This document shows positions 34,568 to 42,101 of a stretch of DNA of 64,000 bases, one piece after another. The stretch covers positions 6,676,001 to 6,740,000 of the forward strand of contig NZ_CP017174.1 of assembly GCF_006402735.1 (NCBI RefSeq). Reading direction: 5' to 3'. How positions within the stretch are numbered: the first letter of the stretch is position 1; every line of letters starts with the position of its first letter. The notes under the pieces are model-generated. The model searched no databases and was not told where the DNA came from. It was given only the letters and a program-made list of their open reading frames with translations. The DNA is from Myxococcus xanthus (GTDB taxonomy: Bacteria; Myxococcota; Myxococcia; Myxococcales; Myxococcaceae). The position numbers were made by a program, and so were the translations under genes.

Positions 34568-35556
34568 CGACGTCTCCTCGGCGCGGGGTCTGCGGTGGGC
34601 ACGTCCGCGCCCAGCGCGCGCCCCGTCAATTGGAGGAACACGTCCGCCAGCGTGGGCCGGCGCAGCGCCACGGAGGTCAACCGCCCGGCGGGGAAGGCCT
34701 CCACCAACCGGGGCACCAGCGCGTGGCCCTGCGGGGCCTCCACCTGCACCCGCCCCTCCACCACCTTCGCGTCCAGCTTCAGCCGCTCGCGCAGCTCGGC
34801 CGCCAGCGCCTCCGGCTCGGGCGCCTCCACGGAGAGGATGTCCCCGCCCATGCGCGAGGCCAGCGCCTGCGGCGTGTCACACGCCACCAGCTTGCCCGCG
34901 TCCAACACCGCCAGCCGGTCGCACACGTCGGCCTCGTCCGCGCGGTGCGTGGTGAGCAGCACCGTAAGGCCCTCGCTGTCGCGCAGGCGCTTCAGGTGCG
35001 CCCAGAAGGTACGGAAGGCCGCCTCGTCCAGGCCCTGTGTGGGCTCGTCCATGAGCAGGACGCGCGGCTGGTGCACCAGGGCCCGCGCCAGTTCCAGGCG
35101 CCGGCGCATGCCACCGGACCACGTGGACACCCGTTCGGCGCCACGGTCGGCCAGGCCGATGAGCGACAGCATCGCCTCCACCCGCTCGCGGGCCCGCTCT
35201 CCGCCCAGGCCATACAGCCGGGCGCCGAGCATCAGGTTCTCCCGCGCGGTCAGCAGGTCATCCAGGCTGCTGCGCTGGAAGATGATGCCCATCTGCCGGC
35301 GCAGCGACGGGTCGCTCAGCGACAGCTCCCGGCCCTCGAAGCGAACGAGGCCCGCGTCGGGGGACAGCAGCCCGGCCAGCACCTGGAACGTGGTGGACTT
35401 GCCCGCGCCGTTGGGGCCCAGCAGGCCCAAAATCTCCCCCGGCCGCACCGACAGGGACAGGCCGTCCACGGCCGTGCGCCCCTTGAAGCGACGCGTGAGC
35501 CCCTCCAACTGGAGCAGCGGTTGAGAGGTGGCAGTGGAAAGCAGGACTTCGGGCAT
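34564..35556 (-). CDS. ABC transporter ATP-binding protein
   Basis: The product has 330 residues with the start at 35556. Walker A is GPNGAGKST (about 48-56), Q-loop GIIFQRSSLDD, signature WSGGMRRRLELARAL, Walker B VLLMDEPTQGLD and H-loop TTHR. The C-terminal 80 residues are a DrrA-like regulatory extension (VEAPEPEALAAELRERL, LTSVALRRPTLADVFLQLTG). It pairs with the overlapping permease gene. It starts 29 bases after the ctaB stop, so all are likely one operon. By context it could export a factor needed for oxidase assembly; that is inference. Confidence 0.95.
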   Translation of the reverse strand: MPEVLLSTATSQPLLQLEGLTRRFKGRTAVDGLSLSVRPGEILGLLGPNGAGKSTTFQVLAGLLSPDAGLVRFEGRELSLSDPSLRRQMGIIFQRSSLDDLLTARENLMLGARLYGLGGERARERVEAMLSLIGLADRGAERVSTWSGGMRRRLELARALVHQPRVLLMDEPTQGLDEAAFRTFWAHLKRLRDSEGLTVLLTTHRADEADVCDRLAVLDAGKLVACDTPQALASRMGGDILSVEAPEPEALAAELRERLKLDAKVVEGRVQVEAPQGHALVPRLVEAFPAGRLTSVALRRPTLADVFLQLTGRALGADVPTADPAPRRRR

Positions 35557-35585
35557 GAGCGGGCGTCCCCCGTTCGCCCCGGACG

Positions 35586-36470
35586 CTATTCGCGAGGAAC
35601 TCGGTCCAGCGCCAGCGCGGCGAACAGGCCGGTGAGGTAGATGAGTGAGAAGAAGAACGTCTGGCGGGCCCAGGTGTTTCCCAGCCGCCGGAAGAAGCCC
35701 CACGCCCCCAGCCCGAGGAAGCTCAGGCCCAGGAGCACCGCCGCGGCCAGGTACCACGCGCCGGCGATGTGGAGCTGGAAGGGCAGGAGCGTCATCGGAA
35801 TCAGCGCCACCAGGTAGAGCACCACCTGCGCGCGGCTGGACTCGTCACCCCGCTCCAGCGGCACCGACTTGAGGCCCGCCGCCCGGTACTCCTCCTTGCG
35901 GAAGAGCGCGATGGCGATGAAGTGCGGCATCTGCCAGAGGAACATGATGGCGAAGAGCGAGAAGCCCCCCGCGTCCATCTGGTTGGTCACCGCCGTCCAG
36001 CCCATGAGTGGAGGCAGCGCGCCGGGCACCGCGCCCACCAGCATGGCCGCGGACGTGCGCGCCTTCAGCGGCGTGTAGGCCAGCACGTAGCTCAGCAGCG
36101 CCACCAGACCCAGCGCGGCGGTGAGCACGTTGGCGCCCAGGGCCAGCGCCGGAATCGACACGGCCGCCAGGGAGATGCCGAACCACAGCGCCACCGCCGG
36201 CTCCATGCGCCCGGAGGGCAGCGGCCGGTTGCGGGTGCGGTCCATGAACTGGTCGCTGTGCCGCTCCCAGTAGCAGTTGAGGGCATTGGCCGCGCCCACG
36301 GTTCCCGCCGTGGCCAGCAGCGTCACCAGCGCGTTGACGGCGCCCAGGTGGCCGGGCGCCAGCCACATGCCACCCGCCGCGGTGACGAGCACCAGGGTGG
36401 AGAGGCGCGGCTTGGTGAGGGAGATCAGGTCGGACGCGACTGTCGGCAAGGACTCGGCACGCGCGTTCAC
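35586..36470 (-). CDS. ctaB: Protohaem IX farnesyltransferase (haem O synthase)
   Basis: The product has 294 residues. I choose the GTG at 36470 with TGGAG upstream; this gives the usual length, and the frame open to 36641 adds noise. It transfers a farnesyl group to haem b in the inner membrane to make haem O for cytochrome oxidases. LISLTKPRLSTLVLVTAAGG opens the family. The prenyl-diphosphate site is in NCYWERHSDQFMDRTRNRPL. A second conserved loop is AYTPLKARTSAAMLVGAVPG. Seven to nine helices follow the expected spacing. No ctaA or oxidase subunit genes are in the window. It heads the ABC/cupredoxin operon. Confidence 0.96.
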   Translation of the reverse strand: MNARAESLPTVASDLISLTKPRLSTLVLVTAAGGMWLAPGHLGAVNALVTLLATAGTVGAANALNCYWERHSDQFMDRTRNRPLPSGRMEPAVALWFGISLAAVSIPALALGANVLTAALGLVALLSYVLAYTPLKARTSAAMLVGAVPGALPPLMGWTAVTNQMDAGGFSLFAIMFLWQMPHFIAIALFRKEEYRAAGLKSVPLERGDESSRAQVVLYLVALIPMTLLPFQLHIAGAWYLAAAVLLGLSFLGLGAWGFFRRLGNTWARQTFFFSLIYLTGLFAALALDRVPRE

Positions 36471-36786
36471 ACAGACTCCAGAGGTAGGCACGACAGACAC
36501 GCTGCCGGCGCGGTAACGGCCTTCCCCATACAGGCACCACCCGGGGGTGGGCAAGGACACGGCGCCCCTGGGAGACTCCGGCGGACGGACGCCCGGCTGG
36601 CCCCCGTGAGTCACCAGGGCGACACCGGACTCCCGTCCCACCCAGGTGCGTCGGGGGAGACAAACGCCTCGGGCATAGCGTCAGGGTGGTGGGGGCGGCA
36701 ACCACGACAACGGGGCTGACCGCGCGTTCAACTGCCCGCGCGCATCAGCCCCGCTTGTCCGGCGCCTGGAAGGCAACCGTGGTGTT
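36471..36786. other. Intergenic region between TPR gene and ctaB
   Basis: This 316-base gap lies between the stop of the minus-strand TPR gene and the start of ctaB on the same strand. It holds the terminator-like hairpin at 36711-36753 and must contain the ctaB promoter, for which no convincing -10/-35 pair could be picked. No gene is seen. Confidence 0.5.
36711..36753 (-). terminator. Hairpin downstream of the TPR gene
   Basis: A 9-bp perfect outer stem (CGGGGCTGA / TCAGCCCCG) plus an inner CGCGCG/CGCGCG stem with one small bulge form a strong hairpin 33 bases after the stop of the minus-strand TPR gene. The minus strand continues TTGTCGTGGTTG, a modest T-rich tail. Likely terminator separating it from ctaB. 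Confidence 0.6.
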
Positions 36787-39150
36787 TCAGCCGCCCGCCA
36801 GCGAACGGGCCGCGGACGCGTGCTCGCCGCTCGGCTCGCGCTTCAGGTACTCCTGGGCCAGCATCTTCGCCTTGGCGCCCTGCTTCGAGTCCTTCGCCAG
36901 CAGCGTGGCGTAGAAGTAGTAGGCCGGCGAGTACGCCTCGTCCGCGTTGAGGGCGCGCTGGTACGTCTCATCCGCCTTCGCCGCGTCGCCCTTGCCCTGG
37001 AACACGCGCCCCAGCTCGGTGAGCGCCATGGCCGCGCGGTCCGACTGCCCCAGGAACTCCTGGCTCGCCTTCTCCAGCTGCTCCTGCGCCAGGTCCCACT
37101 TGGACCGCTCGCGGTAGATGGCGCCCATGGCCAGCCGGGCCTCAGGGTTCTTGGCCTTCGGGTCCTTCACCGCGCGCTGGTACTGGGCCAGGGCCTCATC
37201 CAGCTTGCCCTGACGGCGGTACGCGTTGCCCAGCATCACCACCAGCTTTGGACTGTCGCCCATCGTCTTCAGGGCCGTCTGGAGCGCCTCGGCGGCTTCC
37301 TTCTCGCCGCCCTGCTTGCCCATGAGCGACTTGGCCAGCTCGACGTAGAACTGGGCGCGCGAGGCGTCCATGCGGATGGCCTTGCGAATCTCCTCGGCCG
37401 CCGCGTCGTAGTTGCCCTCCGCCAGCAGGCGGCGGCCCTTGATGAGGTGCAGCTCCGGGTTCTGCTTGTCGAGCGAGAAGCCGGTCTCCTCGCTCTTGAG
37501 CATCTCCGAGCGGGCCTTGTCCTTGTCCTGCGGCACCGCGGTGGCCTCGACCAGCTTCTGCTGCATGTCCGGCTTCAGGTCCACCATGGCCGCCGACACG
37601 CGGCTGACGAGCAGCGAGCGCGCCAGGTGCGCCGCGGCCAGCTGCCGCGGAGACGGCGGCGGGTCGGACTCCAGCAGCTTCTTGAGCATGGTGTGGGCCA
37701 GCCCGAAGTTGGGCGAGTCCTGCTCCAGCATCAGCAGGGAGCGGCCCAGCAGCGACTCCGGGTGGTCCTTCTCATACCGGAGGGCGGAGTCGTAGTTCCG
37801 CCAGGCGGCGGCGTCCTGTCCCAGGCGGCGGTACACCGCGCCCAGGCTCGCGTAGGTGCGCGGGTCATCCGGAGACAGCCCCTGCGCGCGGTCCAGGCTG
37901 TCGCGGCCGCGATCCAGGTCGCCCGCGTTCATCTGGATGAGGCCCAGCGTGAGGTACAGCAGCGAGCTGGAGCGGCCCTGCGCGTCCAGGCCCTTCACCT
38001 TCTCCTCCAGTTGCCCCAGCGCGTCCTTGCCCTTGCCGCTGTAGGTCTGGATGAGCGCCTCGGACGCGATGAGGTGCGAGCTGAGCTCGCCGCTCTTCTT
38101 GCCCGCGGCCAGGTGCTCCTCGGCCTGGCGGCGCGCATCGTCACCACCGCCGTGCTCACCCCAGCGAATGGCCCAGGCGTAGGCGAGGTAGCCGTGCGCC
38201 ACGGCGGAATCGGAGTCCACCTCCAGCGCCTGGTCCGCCGCCTCAACGGCCTTCTTGTAGCTGTCGAAGGAGTCGTGCTTGAGCAGCTCGCTGGCCGCAT
38301 CCAGGCTCTTCTTCAGCTCGCGCGACTTCGTGCGGGCGTTGGCCGAGTACCAGCCATAGCCGATGGCGAACAGCGGGATGGCCACCAGCAGGCCCAGCGT
38401 CACCATCTTGCTGCCCTTGCCGCCCGAGGAGCCGCCGCGGCGGGGCACTGGCTCGTGGTCCTCGTCCTCATCCACCTCTTCCACGACGACCTGGGGCCGG
38501 CGCGGCTGAGGAGCGGGACGCGGCGCGGGAGCCTCCGCGCGCGCGGTGGACGCGGGCTTCGCGGCCTGGGTGGCGGCGGGCTTCCCCGCGGGCGATTCCG
38601 TCCCCGCCGTGGCCGCGACGCTGGAGAGCGCGGCGGCGGACTGCTGGGTGGCGGACGGGCCCGGCGTCGCGGGCGCAGCAGGAGCAGCTGGCGCGGAGAC
38701 CGGAGCCGGCGCGGCGGGCCGCGGCGGCTCAATCTTGTGCTGCTGGAGCAGCGTGACGGTGTCCGGGTCGCCCGGGTCCGCGGTGTAGGCCTTGAGAAGG
38801 TTCGCCTTGCCGGGCTCCGCTTCGCCGGTCTTCAGCTGAAGCGCGCCGGCCATGCGCAGCGCGACCTTGTCGTCGGGCTGCACCTGAAGGGCGCCGAGCG
38901 CCTCTTCCAGCGCCTTCTTGTCCTTGCCCTGCTCCGCATAGACGCGGGCGAGCAGGAGGCGGGGGTCCGCAGCATTCGGGTGGGCCTTCACCCCTTTCTT
39001 GCAGACGACCATCGCCTCCATGAAGCGGCCCATGCTCAGGTACGCTTCAGCGAGAGGCTTGTAGGCCGCCGACGAAGGGTCGGAGGCAAAGGCATGTTCA
39101 AGCTTCGCGAGCTCGGCCGGGCTCAACGTCTTCGAAGGGGAGATAGACAT
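36787..39150 (-). CDS. Large membrane-anchored TPR protein
   Basis: The product has 787 residues with the ATG at 39150. Residues 10-135 are cytoplasmic TPRs (DPSSAAYKPLAEAYLSMGRF, HPNAADPRLLLARVYAEQGK, QVQPDDKVALRMAGALQLKT). A Pro/Ala-rich linker (about 140-235) ends in an acidic patch (VVEEVDEDEDHE). One transmembrane helix (VTLGLLVAIPLFAIGYGW, about 250-267) leads to a large extracytoplasmic TPR array to the C-terminus (LSPDDPRTYASLGAVYRRLG, NYDAAAEEIRKAIRMDASRA, MLGNAYRRQGKLDEALAQYQ). Such bitopic TPR scaffolds assemble envelope machines. No partner gene is adjacent; function unknown. Confidence 0.93.
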   Translation of the reverse strand: MSISPSKTLSPAELAKLEHAFASDPSSAAYKPLAEAYLSMGRFMEAMVVCKKGVKAHPNAADPRLLLARVYAEQGKDKKALEEALGALQVQPDDKVALRMAGALQLKTGEAEPGKANLLKAYTADPGDPDTVTLLQQHKIEPPRPAAPAPVSAPAAPAAPATPGPSATQQSAAALSSVAATAGTESPAGKPAATQAAKPASTARAEAPAPRPAPQPRRPQVVVEEVDEDEDHEPVPRRGGSSGGKGSKMVTLGLLVAIPLFAIGYGWYSANARTKSRELKKSLDAASELLKHDSFDSYKKAVEAADQALEVDSDSAVAHGYLAYAWAIRWGEHGGGDDARRQAEEHLAAGKKSGELSSHLIASEALIQTYSGKGKDALGQLEEKVKGLDAQGRSSSLLYLTLGLIQMNAGDLDRGRDSLDRAQGLSPDDPRTYASLGAVYRRLGQDAAAWRNYDSALRYEKDHPESLLGRSLLMLEQDSPNFGLAHTMLKKLLESDPPPSPRQLAAAHLARSLLVSRVSAAMVDLKPDMQQKLVEATAVPQDKDKARSEMLKSEETGFSLDKQNPELHLIKGRRLLAEGNYDAAAEEIRKAIRMDASRAQFYVELAKSLMGKQGGEKEAAEALQTALKTMGDSPKLVVMLGNAYRRQGKLDEALAQYQRAVKDPKAKNPEARLAMGAIYRERSKWDLAQEQLEKASQEFLGQSDRAAMALTELGRVFQGKGDAAKADETYQRALNADEAYSPAYYFYATLLAKDSKQGAKAKMLAQEYLKREPSGEHASAARSLAGG

Positions 39151-39259
39151 TAACGGGGGGCAGCTAAACGGGCGGGAAGGATACGCCTGACAAGAAGGGT
39201 TTTTATGGCACCCGGTACGCAGCACGTCAATCGCCGGAATCCATGTTGGCAGCTTGCGC

Positions 39260-39288
39260 TTGACACGGTGAAAGGCCTCCGGTACTAG
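39260..39288 (+). promoter_or_regulatory. sigma70-type promoter for the tRNA
   Basis: A perfect -35 TTGACA (39260-39265) is separated by exactly 17 bases from a -10 TACTAG (39283-39288). It would start transcription near 39295, about 50 bases before tRNA-Ala. It is the best housekeeping promoter I found in the window. Confidence 0.85.
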
Positions 39289-39343
39289 CCCATCCCACTT
39301 CGGCGGCCCCAAACCGCGAAGGCGCAGCAAGCAGTCCAGTTGT

Positions 39344-39419
<76 letters not shown>

Positions 39420-39430
39420 TGCAACAAACG

Positions 39431-39461
39431 AAGGGCCTCACGGGAAACCGTGAGGCCCTTT
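39431..39461 (+). terminator. Intrinsic terminator of the tRNA-Ala gene
   Basis: A perfect 13-bp stem (AAGGGCCTCACGG / CCGTGAGGCCCTT) with a GAAA tetraloop starts 11 bases after the tRNA and ends in a TTTGCATTT tail. It is a strong rho-independent terminator, 65 bases before the next gene. Confidence 0.92.
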
Positions 39462-39525
39462 GCATTTGGGGCATCCCGGCGAACTGCCGAATTGCAAAGC
39501 ATCCGGGCTTTGTTATCCGGTGCCG

Positions 39526-40152
39526 ATGACCGACCAGCCCGCCTCTCTGTCGTTCTTCGCCCGCTTCTGGCTCGCCTGGCTGTGCTTCTGGCGCTGCCTC
39601 GTGTCCCGCGAGTTCGCGCAGGCCGTGCTGCCCACGAGCAAGGCCTATGACGCTGGCCAGCTCGCCCAGCTCCCTTCGGGCGGCCCCGCCCCCACCCCGC
39701 TTCCCAAGCCGGAAGAGGTCCGGCCCACGCCCCGAGCGCCCGAGCCGCCCCCTGCCCTGCCCCCCGAGCGCGAGCACGCCAGCGCCCTGTCCCTGCTGGG
39801 CATGCTCCAGCGAGAGGGCCGCTTCGTGGACTTCCTCCAAGAGAACGTCTCCGCCTTCTCCGACGCGGAAGTGGGCGCGGCGGCGCGCATCGTCCATGAG
39901 GGCTGCCGCAAGGTGGCCCAGACGTACCTGACGCTGGAGCGGGTGCTGCCCCAGTCGGAAGGGGACTCGGTGGCGGTGCCCGTCGGGTTCGACGCCCAGC
40001 GCATCCGCCTCACCGGCAACGTGGCGGGCCAGCCGCCCTACAACGGAATCCTGCGTCACCACGGCTGGATGACGACGGCGGTGAAGCTGCCCACCGTCAG
40101 CCCGGCCATCGACCCGCGCGTGCTTGCTCCCGCGGAGGTCGAGCTTTCCTGA
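39526..40152 (+). CDS. DUF2760 protein
   Basis: The product has 208 residues with the ATG at 39526. The N-terminus is hydrophobic/aromatic (FFARFWLAWLCFWRCLVSRE), probably a membrane-associated helix, followed by a Pro-rich linker (PTPLPKPEEVRPTPRAPEPP). The C-terminal domain has the DUF2760 pattern: ALSLLGMLQREGRFVDFLQE, AAARIVHEGCRKVAQTYLTL, then QRIRLTGNVAGQPPYNGILR, HHGWMTTAVKLP. This family is commonly encoded just before Hsp70-like genes, as here (61-base gap). It may anchor or regulate the two chaperones. Function not established. Confidence 0.88.
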   Translation: MTDQPASLSFFARFWLAWLCFWRCLVSREFAQAVLPTSKAYDAGQLAQLPSGGPAPTPLPKPEEVRPTPRAPEPPPALPPEREHASALSLLGMLQREGRFVDFLQENVSAFSDAEVGAAARIVHEGCRKVAQTYLTLERVLPQSEGDSVAVPVGFDAQRIRLTGNVAGQPPYNGILRHHGWMTTAVKLPTVSPAIDPRVLAPAEVELS

Positions 40153-40213
40153 GCCGGCCACCACGGCCTCACAGCGCGAACAAACCCGCGTCTTCCAGGA
40201 GTTCTCGTCCGAT

Positions 40214-42076
40214 ATGGCCCGCTATTCCATTGGCATCGACCTGGGTACCACGCACTCCGCGGTGTCCTACTTCAATCTGGAGGAGGGCAAGGCTCGCGGC
40301 GGCGCGCAGTCCATGCTGCCCGTCCCCCAGTTGACCGCGCCCGGCACCATCGAGGCCCGCCCGCTGCTCCCCTCCTTCCTCTATCTGCCCTCCGCGCAGG
40401 AGTTCCCCGCCGGTAGCCTGGCGCTGCCGTGGAAGCCGGAGGCCAGCACCCTGCTGGGTGAGTTCGCCCGCACGCACGGCGCCAAGGTACCCACCCGGCT
40501 GGTGTCCTCCGCCAAGAGCTGGCTGTCCAACCCCGGCGTGGACCGGCGCGCGGCGCTGCTGCCGTGGCAGGCCCCCGAGGAGGTGCAGCGGGTGTCACCG
40601 CTGGACGCCTCCGCGCGCTACCTCCGCCACCTCAAGGAGGCGTGGGACAATACCTTCGCCCGCGAGCGCGAGGAGTCCGGCAACGTCCTGTCCGAGCAGG
40701 ACGTCATCGTCACCGTCCCCGCCTCCTTCGATGCGGCGGCGCGCGACTTGACGCTGGAGGCCGCCAAGGCCGCGGGCATCCCCAACATCACCCTCCTGGA
40801 GGAGCCCCAGGCCGCGCTCTACGCGTGGCTGGAGGCCATGGGGGAGAACTTCCGCAGGCAGGTGCAGCCCGGCGAGGTCATCCTCGTGGTGGACGTGGGC
40901 GGCGGCACCTCCGACTTCTCCGTCATCACCGTGCGCGACAACGCGGGTGATTTGGAGCTGCTGCGCGTGGCCGTGGGCGACCACATCCTGCTGGGCGGCG
41001 ACAACATGGACCTGGCGCTGGCGCACACGCTGAACCAGCGAATGACGGCCGAGGGAAAGAAGCTGGACGCCTGGCAGTTCAACGCCCTCACCCATGGCTG
41101 CCGCCAGGCGAAGGAGGCGCTCTACGCCGACCCGTCCATGGAGCGCGCGCCCATCTCCATCCCCGGCCGGGGCTCGTCGCTCATCGGCGGCACGCTGCGC
41201 ACGGAGCTGACGCGCGAGGAGTTGGACCGCGTCCTCACCAACGGCTTCTTCCCCGTGACGCCCGTCACCGAGCTGCCGCGCACCGCGCGCCGCACCGGCC
41301 TGGCGCAGATGGCGCTGCCCTACGCCCAGGACGCCGGGGTGTCCCGGCACCTGGCCGCCTTCCTCACCCGGCAGGCGCAGGCGCTCGCGGCCAGCCCGGA
41401 CGCGCCGGTGGACGTCAGCGGCAAGGCCTTCCTCCACCCCACGGCAGTGCTCTTCAACGGCGGCGTCTTCAAGGCGGGCCCGCTGAAGGCGCGCGTCATG
41501 GAGGTGCTCAACGGCTGGCTCACGGCGGATGGCGGCGAGCCCGCCAAGGAGCTGGAGGGCGCGGACCTGGACCTCGCGGTGGCGCGAGGCGCCGCCTATT
41601 ACGGTTGGGTGCGCCAGGGCCACGGCCTGCGCATCCGCGGCGGCACGGCCCGCGCCTACTACGTGGGCGTGGAGACGGCGATGCCCGCGGTGCCCGGCAT
41701 GGAGCCGCCCGTGAAGGCGCTCTGCGTGGCCCCCTTCGGCATGGAGGAAGGCACGCAGGCGGACGTTCCGCCCCTGGAGTTCGGGCTCGTCACCGGTGAG
41801 CCCACCAGCTTCCGCTTCTTCTCCTCGTCCCTGCGGCGCGACGACAAGGTGGGCGTCATGCTGGAGGACGTCGACACCGAGCTGGCCAGCGGCGGGCTGG
41901 AGGAGCTGGCCCCCATCGAGACGACCATGCCCGGTCAGCCCTCCGTCTTCAGCGACCTGACGCCCGTCAACCTCCAGGCGGCGGTGACGGAGGTGGGGAC
42001 GCTGGAGCTCCGGTGCCTGGAGAAGGATGGCCCCGGGCGCTGGAAGCTGGAGCTCAACGTCCGCATGAAGGAGTAG
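40214..42076 (+). CDS. Hsp70-family protein (module member 1)
   Basis: The product has 620 residues with the ATG at 40214. The actin-like ATPase fold is intact: phosphate-1 SIGIDLGTTHSAVSY, EEPQAALYAW, phosphate-2 VVDVGGGTSDFSV, and a GGDNMDLALAHTL segment. It is not DnaK: the DVTPLSLG linker is missing and a FNGGVFKAGPLKARV adenosine-loop variant is present. The C-terminal 120 residues (PLEFGLVTGEPTSFRFFSSS, LQAAVTEVGTLELRCLEKDG) are a shortened beta substrate domain without the helical lid. It is a paralogue of the next gene (shared SSAKSWLSNPGVDRRAALLPW-type stretch). Likely a specialised chaperone. Confidence 0.93.
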   Translation: MARYSIGIDLGTTHSAVSYFNLEEGKARGGAQSMLPVPQLTAPGTIEARPLLPSFLYLPSAQEFPAGSLALPWKPEASTLLGEFARTHGAKVPTRLVSSAKSWLSNPGVDRRAALLPWQAPEEVQRVSPLDASARYLRHLKEAWDNTFAREREESGNVLSEQDVIVTVPASFDAAARDLTLEAAKAAGIPNITLLEEPQAALYAWLEAMGENFRRQVQPGEVILVVDVGGGTSDFSVITVRDNAGDLELLRVAVGDHILLGGDNMDLALAHTLNQRMTAEGKKLDAWQFNALTHGCRQAKEALYADPSMERAPISIPGRGSSLIGGTLRTELTREELDRVLTNGFFPVTPVTELPRTARRTGLAQMALPYAQDAGVSRHLAAFLTRQAQALAASPDAPVDVSGKAFLHPTAVLFNGGVFKAGPLKARVMEVLNGWLTADGGEPAKELEGADLDLAVARGAAYYGWVRQGHGLRIRGGTARAYYVGVETAMPAVPGMEPPVKALCVAPFGMEEGTQADVPPLEFGLVTGEPTSFRFFSSSLRRDDKVGVMLEDVDTELASGGLEELAPIETTMPGQPSVFSDLTPVNLQAAVTEVGTLELRCLEKDGPGRWKLELNVRMKE

Positions 42077-42101
42077 AAAGCCATCCGTCAATCGGAGGCG
42101 T

